DNA from: Chloroflexota bacterium
GTDB taxonomy: Bacteria; Chloroflexota; Anaerolineae; Anaerolineales; UBA11858
Length of the DNA: 12,823 nucleotides
Direction: 5' to 3'
Assembly: GCA_030666985.1 (NCBI GenBank)
Contig: DAOUWT010000050.1
Coordinates: forward strand, 1-12,823
The translations under genes and the position numbers were made by a program. Of the stretch, positions 7,066 through 12,754 are shown piece after piece (position 1 is the stretch's first letter; each line of letters opens with the position of its first letter). Under the pieces are notes generated by a model that saw only the letters and a list, made by a program, of their open reading frames with translations, made no database searches and had not been told where the DNA came from.

Positions 7066-7748
7066 TGCAACGCATAAAGGCCTACCTCCGCGCTATGGGC
7101 GCAATTGTGTGGAAAGACCTGGCCGCCGAATTACGCAGCCGAGAATTGCTTACATCCATGCTGGTCTTCGCCCTCTTGGTAATCCTCATCTTCAACTTTG
7201 CCTTAGAATTGGACATAAAAGCTCGCGATAGTGTGACAGCCGGAATCTTGTGGGTCACATTCGCCTTCGCGGGGACTTTGGGGCTGAACCGCTCCATGGC
7301 CTCCGAAAAAGATCGCGGCTGTTTGGATGGTCTCTTGCTGGCCCCAGTTGACCGCAGCGCGATTTATTTTGGCAAAGCAATTGGCAATCTTATTTTCATG
7401 TTCATTGTCGAAATCATTGTCCTGCCCGTGTACAGCGTATTGTATAACACTAATCTCTTTCAGCCGGGCCTAATCCTAGTAATCCTCTTAGGTTCCATTG
7501 GCTATGTAGCCGTGGGAACGCTACTGGCGACCATGGCTGTCCAAGTTCGCACGCGGGATATTATGCTCCCCATTTTGCTTTTCCCCTTGGCAATTCCAGT
7601 CCTCATAGCCGCTGTCAAGGCCAGCAATGGATTTTTACAGGCCATCCCGCTGGCCGAGATTTTGCCTTGGCTTAATTTGCTCATTGTGTACGATATTGTC
7701 TTTATAGCCACAGCTTTTATGGTCTTTGATTACGTAGTGGAGGAGTGA
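7065..7748 (+). CDS. ccmB: Heme exporter membrane subunit CcmB
   Basis: CcmB is the integral membrane partner of CcmA in System I cytochrome c maturation. The 227 residues contain about six hydrophobic helices. A cytoplasmic N-terminal stretch with W-K-D-L-A-A-E-L-R-S-R-E (16-27) and the loop ASEKDRGCLDGLLLAPVDR are characteristic of CcmB. GAGGGGG (7051-7057) inside the end of ccmA provides the ribosome binding site, and the start overlaps the ccmA stop by one base. The TGA stop lies within the first unit of heptamer array C. Confidence 0.94.
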   Translation: MQRIKAYLRAMGAIVWKDLAAELRSRELLTSMLVFALLVILIFNFALELDIKARDSVTAGILWVTFAFAGTLGLNRSMASEKDRGCLDGLLLAPVDRSAIYFGKAIGNLIFMFIVEIIVLPVYSVLYNTNLFQPGLILVILLGSIGYVAVGTLLATMAVQVRTRDIMLPILLFPLAIPVLIAAVKASNGFLQAIPLAEILPWLNLLIVYDIVFIATAFMVFDYVVEE

Positions 7749-7806
7749 TGTGTGTTGCGTGATGCGTGATGCGTGAAGTTACGTTTCACGTCTTCACGTT
7801 TCACTT
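7745..7806. repeat. Heptamer array C (inverted arms) between ccmB and ccmC
   Basis: The left arm has five exact-length units: GTGATGT, GTGTTGC, GTGATGC, GTGATGC, GTGAAGT. The right arm reads TTCACGT, CTTCACGT (8 bp), TTCACTT. The arms are inverted relative to each other, as in arrays A and B. The array again starts on the stop codon of the upstream gene and ends a few bases before the AGGAG ribosome binding site of the downstream gene (7809-7813). Confidence 0.85.
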
Positions 7807-7821
7807 CCAGGAGAACCCTTT

Positions 7822-8517
7822 ATGGCAGAAAAACCTCATTTGCTTAAAATCTTGGACATCCTAACCCTTGTCCTCATGTTTATCGCCACGGGATTGGTCT
7901 TCTTTTACGCCCCGGTAGAGAAGATCATGGGATTAGTTCAAAAAGTATTCTATTTCCACGTCGCAAACGCCTGGGTAGGGATGGTAGGCTTTACGGTGGC
8001 CGCCATAGTGGGCGGGATTTATTTATGGAAAGGAGAGAAAAAATGGGATATTGCCGGGTTCGCAGCCATAGAAATTAGCTTCGTCTTCTTTTTGATTGCC
8101 ATCGTCTCTGGCTCGATTTGGGCGCGTCCGGCCTGGAACACGTGGTGGACATGGGATCCGCGCCTGACGACTGCCGCCATCGTGGAGCTGATCTACGCCG
8201 CTTACCTGCTTCTCCGCCGGGGGGTGGACGATCCCGACCGGCGGGAGCGTTTCTCGGCCGTTTACGCCATCTTCGGCTTCATCAGCATCCCCCTGACGTT
8301 TGTCTCCATCCGCCTCATGCGCACCATCCACCCTGTTGTGGTGGGAGGCTCTGACGCCGCAGCGCAGGGAGGCTTCAGTATGATAGCCCCTATGAAAGTA
8401 ACCTTTTTCTTTAGCCTATTTACATTCTCCGTTTTCTTCGTGGATTTGCTCTGGCACCGCATCCGGTTGGGAGTTTTGGAGAACAAGGTTGAAGAATTGC
8501 GTTGGAGTGTTGACTAA
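7822..8517 (+). CDS. ccmC: Heme exporter/heme handling protein CcmC
   Basis: CcmC loads heme onto CcmE. The 231 residues have about six membrane helices and the WWD domain W-A-R-P-A-W-N-T-W-W-T-W-D-P-R (100-114). The two expected axial histidines flank this domain: His46 in VFYFHVANAW and His170 in RTIHPVV. AGGAG lies 8 nt before the ATG. CcmF also has a WWD domain but is about three times larger. CcmC normally functions with the small CcmD, which follows here. Confidence 0.95.
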   Translation: MAEKPHLLKILDILTLVLMFIATGLVFFYAPVEKIMGLVQKVFYFHVANAWVGMVGFTVAAIVGGIYLWKGEKKWDIAGFAAIEISFVFFLIAIVSGSIWARPAWNTWWTWDPRLTTAAIVELIYAAYLLLRRGVDDPDRRERFSAVYAIFGFISIPLTFVSIRLMRTIHPVVVGGSDAAAQGGFSMIAPMKVTFFFSLFTFSVFFVDLLWHRIRLGVLENKVEELRWSVD

Positions 8518-8525
8518 CAACGTTC

Positions 8526-8558
8526 ATGTCCCTCAGACTTCCGAAGTCTGAAGGACAT
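8526..8558. repeat. Hairpin between ccmC and ccmD
   Basis: An inner palindrome TCAGACTTC/GAAGTCTGA (8533-8541 and 8543-8551, one base between) is enclosed by ATGTCC/GGACAT (8526-8531 and 8553-8558) with one unpaired base on each side. It has no T-run, so it is not a classical terminator. It could stabilise the mRNA or be a small extragenic palindrome; see the similar hairpins near 10010-10137. Confidence 0.75.
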
Positions 8559-8574
8559 TACACAGGAGAAAAAA

Positions 8575-8739
8575 ATGTTTTCAATCTTAGCCATGGCTGA
8601 TACATTAAATTACATGATCGCGGGATACGCGGTCATCTTTGGAGCGGCGTTGGGGTATATAGCAAGTTTGGTAGTCCGCTATCGTAACGCTAAACGGGAA
8701 CTTGACATCACAAAGGAAATTAGGGGATACAGGAAATAA
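8575..8739 (+). CDS. ccmD: Small membrane protein CcmD
   Basis: CcmD is needed to release holo-CcmE from the CcmABC complex. This 54-residue protein is too short for usual ORF cut-offs but has a clear AGGAG (8564-8568) 6 nt before the ATG. It shows the CcmD layout: a short N-terminus, NYMIAGYAVIFGAALGYIA as a single membrane helix (about 12-34), then a basic tail with RYRNAKRELD. The position directly after ccmC supports the call. The 57-nt gap holds a hairpin. It is the last gene of the cluster. Confidence 0.85.
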   Translation: MFSILAMADTLNYMIAGYAVIFGAALGYIASLVVRYRNAKRELDITKEIRGYRK

Positions 8740-8766
8740 TAAGCGGCTATATCCAAACCTCATAGA

Positions 8767-8809
8767 AACACAAAGACGCAGAGAATTTCATCTCTGCGTC
8801 TTGTGCGTT
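8767..8809. repeat. Near-perfect palindrome at the 3' ends of the ccm and hepT/mnt units
   Basis: The left arm AACACAAAGACGCAGAGA (8767-8784) and the right arm (8791-8809), whose complement reads AACGCACAAGACGCAGAGA, surround a 6-nt loop. Two small differences break the symmetry. It lies between convergent units and could act as a weak terminator for both, although no T-run follows. The decayed hepT reading frame ends inside it. Confidence 0.75.
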
Positions 8810-9080
8810 AAATCTTGATGATGGGGCTTGGTGTTCTGTGTATGGATTAGCCTGTCTCTCATCCCTGCCATAGCACGCCATTGAATACGGGGGTATTTCT
8901 CGCGAATATCTTTTGATACTTGCTTCGTGGCTTCACCAATTATCTCAATACTCCTGGCAAAAGCCCTCTTCAATGTTTCATCTTGAAGAAATTGTTCTTA
9001 CTTAAACCAGCACTTTGGCGACTCAAATAGCTGATCTCATCTAAAATGTGTCTTAGATATTCAAGCGACGAGAGGGACAT
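8788..9080 (-). pseudogene. Broken HEPN-domain (HepT/DUF86) toxin gene
   Basis: The N-terminal part starts with MSLSSLEYLRHILDEISYLS (ATG at 9080). The second part, in another frame, continues with QDETLKRAFARSIEIIGEAT and then GMRDRLIH. Together they form a HepT/DUF86 domain, the RNase-type toxin of MNT/HEPN modules. The two parts are joined by a one-base deletion near 8985-8990; read straight through, the first frame stops after about 36 codons. The catalytic region keeps R-x4-H (RDRLIH), but the Tyr expected in R-x4-H-x-Y is gone (HTQ), and the remaining residues look unrelated. The C-terminus runs out in the palindrome at 8767-8809. The start overlaps the mnt gene by 20 nt, so the original pair was co-transcribed. 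Frameshift and truncation both point to loss of function. Confidence 0.8.
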
Positions 9081-9381
9081 TTTCCACCTCTTTAATTATA
9101 TGTGGAGCTAGGTAAACACTTAGAGACTCAGGAGTAACCAATTCAACAGATCGATTTAATATTTCTTCTAAAAAGAAAGAAAGCTGGATGAAATTATCAA
9201 AAGTCTTTTGTTCCGCATGGAACTCAACCAATAAATCAATATCGCTATCTAGACTTTGTTCGTTACGTACAAAAGAACCAAACAAGCCTAGTTTTTTGAC
9301 ACCTAATGCTTTAATTCTTTCTTGGTTGTCTTGAATATCAAATTTAATGCTTGTTTTCGTTTGGGATAGTTTATTTGACAT
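9061..9381 (-). CDS. MNT-type nucleotidyltransferase antitoxin (MntA-like)
   Basis: This minimal nucleotidyltransferase domain protein has 106 residues. The motif is G-S-F-V-R at 35-39 followed by SDIDLLVEF with Asp47 and Asp49, the GSx10DxD signature. The third acidic position in NRSVELVT is Glu80, where Asp is common. In MNT/HEPN modules such enzymes AMPylate a Tyr of the HepT toxin and neutralise it. The partner gene follows with a 20-nt overlap but is broken. The protein therefore looks intact without an active target in this locus. A GAG about 10 nt upstream is only a weak ribosome binding site. Confidence 0.85.
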   Translation of the reverse strand: MSNKLSQTKTSIKFDIQDNQERIKALGVKKLGLFGSFVRNEQSLDSDIDLLVEFHAEQKTFDNFIQLSFFLEEILNRSVELVTPESLSVYLAPHIIKEVENVPLVA

Positions 9382-9509
9382 AACCTAAATCTCACTTTTC
9401 ACGTTGCTAACGACTGGGTGATTTAAGTTTACCAGATTACGAGAAATTTTGTACTTCATTTAGAAATATTGTGAACTACCTGACAAATTAGGCCATTAAG
9501 ACCGCCAGA

Positions 9510-9956
9510 CTACTTCGACCATTCCCGCCAAACATGCCTATAATAAAGCAAACTCGGCAAAAATAATCCCCCTCCAATGCCAATGTACATAGTGGCTAAA
9601 TAAGGCTTGGGAATGGGGCTATACTTGCGGAGGAAAATTCCCAGCCCGATCATAAAAGCTATCAGGGGGTAACTAGACCATTTCTGAAAAGCGAACAGAC
9701 AGGGTTTTTCGGCCTCTAGGGTTTCGATGCGGTGTATATTCTCATTTGACAACTTGGAAAAACCAAATTTAGCTATAGCCGCTGCCAGCAATACTCCCCC
9801 AGAAGCAAAAAGAATTGCCTGTTTTACAGAAAGAGGATGCAGCCACTCAGCGGCAAGTGTGTTCAAAAATATGCCAACCCCTGACCACATCAGGCCGGCT
9901 GTTAGGTGAAGCCAGGGTTTTGGTGCGCCGGGTTTTAATTTCTGCAGAAAATTCAT
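9510..9956 (-). CDS. Unrecognised small integral membrane protein
   Basis: I do not recognise the family. The 148-residue protein has four likely membrane helices (about 16-36, 45-62, 95-111 and 120-138). A cytoplasmic-type charged segment, KLSNENIHRIETLEAEKP, lies between helices 2 and 3, and the C-terminus is basic (RHVWREWSK). The N-terminus MNFLQKLKPGAPKPW is basic, so the N-terminus is probably inside. There are no obvious catalytic residues. AAAGGAA lies about 12 nt before the ATG, which is a long spacing. It stands alone, with a gap of 128 nt to the mnt gene and a repeat-rich region upstream. Codon pattern and sequence look like a real protein, but the function is open. Confidence 0.7.
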   Translation of the reverse strand: MNFLQKLKPGAPKPWLHLTAGLMWSGVGIFLNTLAAEWLHPLSVKQAILFASGGVLLAAAIAKFGFSKLSNENIHRIETLEAEKPCLFAFQKWSSYPLIAFMIGLGIFLRKYSPIPKPYLATMYIGIGGGLFLPSLLYYRHVWREWSK

Positions 9957-10009
9957 TTACAAAGTTGTTCCTTTTATAAAAGCCATTGTGACTACTCAGC
10001 CTAACCTGC

Positions 10010-10137
10010 CCTGAGAATGAATTCTCAGGCTGACATACAGAAGTCGGATGAATCCGACTAGAAAACTGTAAAATCCACTGTTATTTTAGTCCGTTTGAAC
10101 GGACTTTGTATCTCAGCCCTGGATTTCAATCCTGGGC
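10010..10137. repeat. Cluster of four small extragenic hairpins
   Basis: Four palindromes with different stems follow each other: CCTGAGAAT-GA-ATTCTCAGG (10010-10029), AGTCGGAT-GA-ATCCGACT (10042-10059), AGTCCGTT-TG-AACGGACT (10088-10105) and GCCCTGGATT-TC-AATCCTGGGC (10116-10137, one T-T mismatch). Each has a 2-nt centre. The centres are about 31, 46 and 30 nt apart. They fill most of the 5' part of the gene-free stretch 9957-10397. No T-runs follow, so these are REP-like palindromes and not terminators. Confidence 0.8.
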
Positions 10138-10167
10138 GAGAGGTGCCTGAGCAGTTACAAGCCATGT

Positions 10168-10201
10168 AAAAAAGATGTGGCGATGATACCGCATCTTTTT
10201 T
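10168..10201. terminator. Bidirectional intrinsic terminator downstream of the fumarase beta gene
   Basis: AAAAAAGATGTGG (10168-10180) pairs with CCGCATCTTTTTT (10189-10201) across an 8-nt loop, with one G-T pair. A-run and T-run flank the GC part on the two sides, so it can work in both directions. On the minus strand it is the natural end of the FHA-mtnP-fumarase transcription unit. Confidence 0.8.
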
Positions 10202-10239
10202 ATTATCCACGCTGATTGGGAAAAAAGGTTGGGTCTCTA

Positions 10240-10380
10240 GAAATTCACGGGGTTTCGCATAAGTTTCTGCTCTGAGGGCGGCTCATTCTGAGCGGCTCAT
10301 TTTGAGCCAGGCACTTCCCCGTACCTCGCCCGCAGGAAGTGGCCTTCCTGCTTGAGCGTACCGCGTACCCCATGAATTCC
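10240..10380. repeat. Structured 141-bp block with inverted ends, possible MITE-like or REP-like element
   Basis: The left end GAAATTCACGGGGT (10240-10253) and the complement of the right end, GGAATTCATGGGGT (10367-10380), match at 12 of 14 positions. Inside are two adjacent palindromes, GCTCATTCTGAGC (10281-10293) and GGCTCATTTTGAGCC (10294-10308). A stem GCAGGAAG/CTTCCTGC with loop TGGC follows (10332-10351). No coding frame is convincing. It lies between the terminator and the fumarase stop codon. Confidence 0.5.
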
Positions 10381-10397
10381 CAAAGAGCCAGAAGGTT

Positions 10398-11024
10398 CTA
10401 ATGAGTCACCAACAGCCTCTCCAAGTTCGCTTTCGATTTTGCTTCCACATCGGCGTGGATGCTGCTCCCGTGGGCGTCCATGGTCACAACTACGGGGAAT
10501 TTTTTGACCTTCAGGACCCAAATTGCTTCGGGAACGCCAAACTCCTCCAGCTTATAGACACCCAGTACTTTCTCTACCGATTCGGCGATCAAAGTGGCCG
10601 CTCCCCCGATGGCGTGGAAGTAGGCGGCGGGAATCTCTCCACAGGCTGCCAGAGTGCCGGCCCCCATCCCCCCTTTACCAATCACGCCCCGCATGTTGAA
10701 ATGGTGCATGACGTCGCCCTGATAGGGTTCTTCGCGGATGCTGGTGGTTGGCCCGGCGGCTACAAATTTATAGTCTCCGCTATCCACCCCGGCCACAACT
10801 GGGCCGCAATGGTAGATAAGACTGCCTTCTAAAATAGGCTTGATGGCTTCATAAACTTCCAGGTCATTGCCTTGCGGTTCACGTGTCTTTTTGATGAAGG
10901 TCTCGATCATCCATTTGTGAACCGTATCGCGGCCTGTTACTAGCACGCCGGTAAGGGTAACAGTATCACCTGTTTTCAAGCTGCGGATGGTTTCTGCTTC
11001 GATGGGAATAGTCAGTTCTCGCAT
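10398..11024 (-). CDS. Class I fumarate hydratase, beta (C-terminal) subunit
   Basis: This protein matches the C-terminal domain of class I (iron-sulfur) fumarase and L-tartrate dehydratase beta subunits, which interconvert fumarate and malate together with an alpha subunit carrying the cluster. In 208 residues it shows GDTVTLTG (19-26), GRDTVHK (31-37), GPTTSIR (91-97), GVIGKGGMG (113-121) and the YFHAIGGAA segment, all typical of the domain. AGGAG (minus strand, 11033-11037) lies 8 nt before the ATG. The alpha subunit is usually adjacent, but it is not found on either side here. Fumarase and tartrate dehydratase cannot be told apart from this subunit alone. The upstream gene is mtnP, 107 nt away with a palindrome between them. 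Confidence 0.9.
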   Translation of the reverse strand: MRELTIPIEAETIRSLKTGDTVTLTGVLVTGRDTVHKWMIETFIKKTREPQGNDLEVYEAIKPILEGSLIYHCGPVVAGVDSGDYKFVAAGPTTSIREEPYQGDVMHHFNMRGVIGKGGMGAGTLAACGEIPAAYFHAIGGAATLIAESVEKVLGVYKLEEFGVPEAIWVLKVKKFPVVVTMDAHGSSIHADVEAKSKANLERLLVTH

Positions 11025-11074
11025 TTTTATCTCTCCTATATGTAGTCAAGCATAAAATTTATAATATTTTTGTC

Positions 11075-11117
11075 GTCTTAGGAACGCGGTTCCTCGGAGG
11101 AACCGCGTTCCTAAGAC
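11075..11117. repeat. Perfect 43-nt palindrome between mtnP and the fumarase gene
   Basis: Two 21-nt arms (11075-11095 and 11097-11117) are exact complements around one base. The inner part reads AACGCGGTTCCTC and GAGGAACCGCGTT. Neither side has a T-run, so it is not a classical terminator on either strand. It lies 14 nt after the mtnP stop codon on the minus strand. Between it and the fumarase ATG is an AT-rich stretch (11049-11070) that could hold a promoter, but no clear -35/-10 pair was found. Confidence 0.85.
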
Positions 11118-11131
11118 TAGAAAACTTTTGC

Positions 11132-12001
11132 CTAGGCACTTAAATATTTGGATACCAATAAATCTAGTTTTTGGCGCGTCTCCCCTGGGATGGCCTTCGG
11201 ATTTGTGATCAGGGCATCTTTTAGAGCCTGGGAGCATTCACAACTTCGTTCTCCAGGAGGGTTTTTGGCCAAATTACGAATGATTTTCTTGACGATTTCT
11301 ACGTTTTGGTTGAGGATTCTTATCACCATTTCGACGGTGACGGGTTCTTCGCTCTTGTGCCACACATCATAATCGGTGATATGGGCCAGAGAGGTGTAAC
11401 ACAATTCGGCCTCCCGCGCTAAAAACGCCTCTGGTGAGGTCGTCATTCCAATGATGTCCATCCCCCAGGCCCTAAAGGTGTTGGATTCCAGGCGCGTCGA
11501 AAAGCGAGGGCCTTCGATGGTGATGAAAGCCCCCTGGGTGTGAACAGTAGCCCCCATGTCTTGAACCGCTTGGGTCACGTGGGCGGATAAGCGGGAGCAG
11601 AATGGTTCGGCTGAGCCAATGTGGGCTACACATCCCCCCTCGAAAAATGTATGGTCTCGTTTTTTGGTGAAGTCAAAAAGCTGATTGGGAATAACTATAT
11701 CTCCGGGCACATAATCTTCCCGCAAAGAGCCGCAAGCGTTCACGCTGACGATATGTTCAGCTCCCAGTTTTTTGAGGGCATATATGTTAGCCCGGTAGTT
11801 GATCTCGGTGGGAGAGAGTGGATGCCCAAGGCCGTGCCGGGCCAGGAAGGCAATGGGCTGGCCTTCTAAAATCCCGGTCATGATGGGGGCGCTAGGCTTG
11901 CCGAAGGGTGTTTCGATAGTATGCTTTTCAGTTTCGCTCAAGCCTGTGATGTCGTAAAGGCCAGAACCGCCTATAACTGCGAGGAGAGTGTTTTGGGGCA
12001 T
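11132..12001 (-). CDS. mtnP: S-methyl-5'-thioadenosine phosphorylase
   Basis: The enzyme splits methylthioadenosine with phosphate into adenine and 5-methylthioribose-1-phosphate, a step of methionine salvage after polyamine or similar synthesis. It belongs to the type-2 purine nucleoside phosphorylase/MTAP fold. Phosphate-binding GGSG lies at 11-14, ARHG at 54-57, NACGSL at 88-93 and IEGPRFSTR at 162-170. The purine loop GMTTSPEAFLAREAELCY (185-202) is followed by TDYD (209-212); the Asp residues there favour 6-aminopurines, as in MTAP. Length (289 aa) fits. The start is 2 nt after the FHA stop codon, and AAGGA inside the end of the FHA gene is its ribosome binding site. Inosine or guanosine phosphorylase is the main alternative and less likely. 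Confidence 0.93.
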   Translation of the reverse strand: MPQNTLLAVIGGSGLYDITGLSETEKHTIETPFGKPSAPIMTGILEGQPIAFLARHGLGHPLSPTEINYRANIYALKKLGAEHIVSVNACGSLREDYVPGDIVIPNQLFDFTKKRDHTFFEGGCVAHIGSAEPFCSRLSAHVTQAVQDMGATVHTQGAFITIEGPRFSTRLESNTFRAWGMDIIGMTTSPEAFLAREAELCYTSLAHITDYDVWHKSEEPVTVEMVIRILNQNVEIVKKIIRNLAKNPPGERSCECSQALKDALITNPKAIPGETRQKLDLLVSKYLSA

Positions 12002-12003
12002 GG

Positions 12004-12465
12004 TTAATCCTTTTGAGGTTTGATGTCAAACATCTCGAGATAGCTGTCGGCTTCTTCTCCCATTACCAGGAGAGTAGTATCGGTATCACTCAAGTTATCT
12101 GAAGAAAGCGCTTCAGCAACGGAAACGCTGGAATCCTTCACTGTCCCCTGACCAAAAATAAGGGGGACGCCCGCCAAAGAAATGACATCTCCCCCTTTAA
12201 GAACTTTCTGGGTAATGCGCTCACCGTTGACAGAAGTGCCTCCCGTGGAGTTCAAATCAAAGAGGATGAAATATCCCTGCGCAACCCTCAACTGGGCGTG
12301 ATACCGGGAAACGTGGGGATCAGAAATGGTGATGTCGTTATCGGTGTGACGGCCGATTGAAATTGTTTTTCGGTTGAGACGATATACCTGCGTCCCATTT
12401 ACGATGAGGAAGGTGTGGGGAGGTATCGAGTCGGGGGCGGTTTTTGGGGAAGAATTAGAAGTCAT
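12004..12465 (-). CDS. FHA-domain protein
   Basis: The forkhead-associated domain binds phosphothreonine peptides in Ser/Thr-kinase signalling. It covers about residues 19-107 of 153. The core motifs are all present: S-I-G-R (36-39), D-P-H-V-S-R-Y-H (49-56) and the D-L-N-S-T-G-G-T-S-V-N-G stretch (70-81). A Ser/Thr/Pro-rich N-terminus and an acidic Ser/Asp-rich C-terminal tail (SSDNLSDTDTTLL) flank it; no enzyme domain or membrane segment is attached. I chose ATG 12465 because GGAG lies 6 nt before it; ATG 12477 would add four residues but lacks such a site. It immediately precedes mtnP. The kinase and the phosphorylated partner are not visible in this window. Confidence 0.9.
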   Translation of the reverse strand: MTSNSSPKTAPDSIPPHTFLIVNGTQVYRLNRKTISIGRHTDNDITISDPHVSRYHAQLRVAQGYFILFDLNSTGGTSVNGERITQKVLKGGDVISLAGVPLIFGQGTVKDSSVSVAEALSSDNLSDTDTTLLVMGEEADSYLEMFDIKPQKD

Positions 12466-12528
12466 TGGATACTCCATACGGACGACTGTTTATTTGTCCT
12501 GTTTATCACCTGTCTCAAGATAGTCAGT

Positions 12529-12576
12529 GTCCGTCTGCTGGTCCGTCTGCTGGTCCGTCTGCTGGTCAGCTTGCTC
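12529..12576. repeat. 12-bp tandem repeat, three exact copies plus one degenerate
   Basis: GTCCGTCTGCTG occurs exactly at 12529, 12541 and 12553, followed by a diverged fourth copy (GTCAGCTTGCTC). Read on the minus strand the unit gives Q-Q-T-D, inside an open frame (12490-12609) that has no ATG or GTG start and ends with TAA at 12490-12492. It could be the tail of a lost gene, or just a tandem repeat upstream of the FHA gene. Confidence 0.8.
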
Positions 12577-12634
12577 TTCTGAGTGTCGCCACAGCGCGTT
12601 TGGCGCTGCTCAAAGAGACAGAAACTTTATAGCA

Positions 12635-12754
12635 TGTCATTGCGAACCCCGTTTTTTGGGGTGTGGCAATCTCCCTGAACACCATGCCCTCCGTCATCCG
12701 GGAGACTGCCGCGTCGTCTTGGCCCAATACAGCCCAATCCTCCTCGCAGTGACA
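12635..12754. repeat. Dispersed repeat unit with TGTCATTGCGA/TCGCAGTGACA inverted ends
   Basis: TGTCATTGCGA (12635-12645) and TCGCAGTGACA (12744-12754) are near-complementary ends with one mismatch. An inner pair, GGCAATCTCCC (12665-12675) and GGGAGACTGCC (12700-12710), also matches at 10 of 11 positions. The approximately 120-bp unit looks like a small non-coding palindromic element of the type with CATTGCGA and GCAATCTC words that occurs in many bacterial genomes. Reading frames across it are repeat translations and not genes. Confidence 0.7.

Noticed and set aside
10401..10832. Plus-strand frame of 143 codons opposite the fumarase beta gene
   Set aside because: The minus-strand frame has the fumarase motifs and a ribosome binding site; the other is a shadow.
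11075..11117. Palindrome as an intrinsic terminator
   Set aside because: No T-run follows on either strand.
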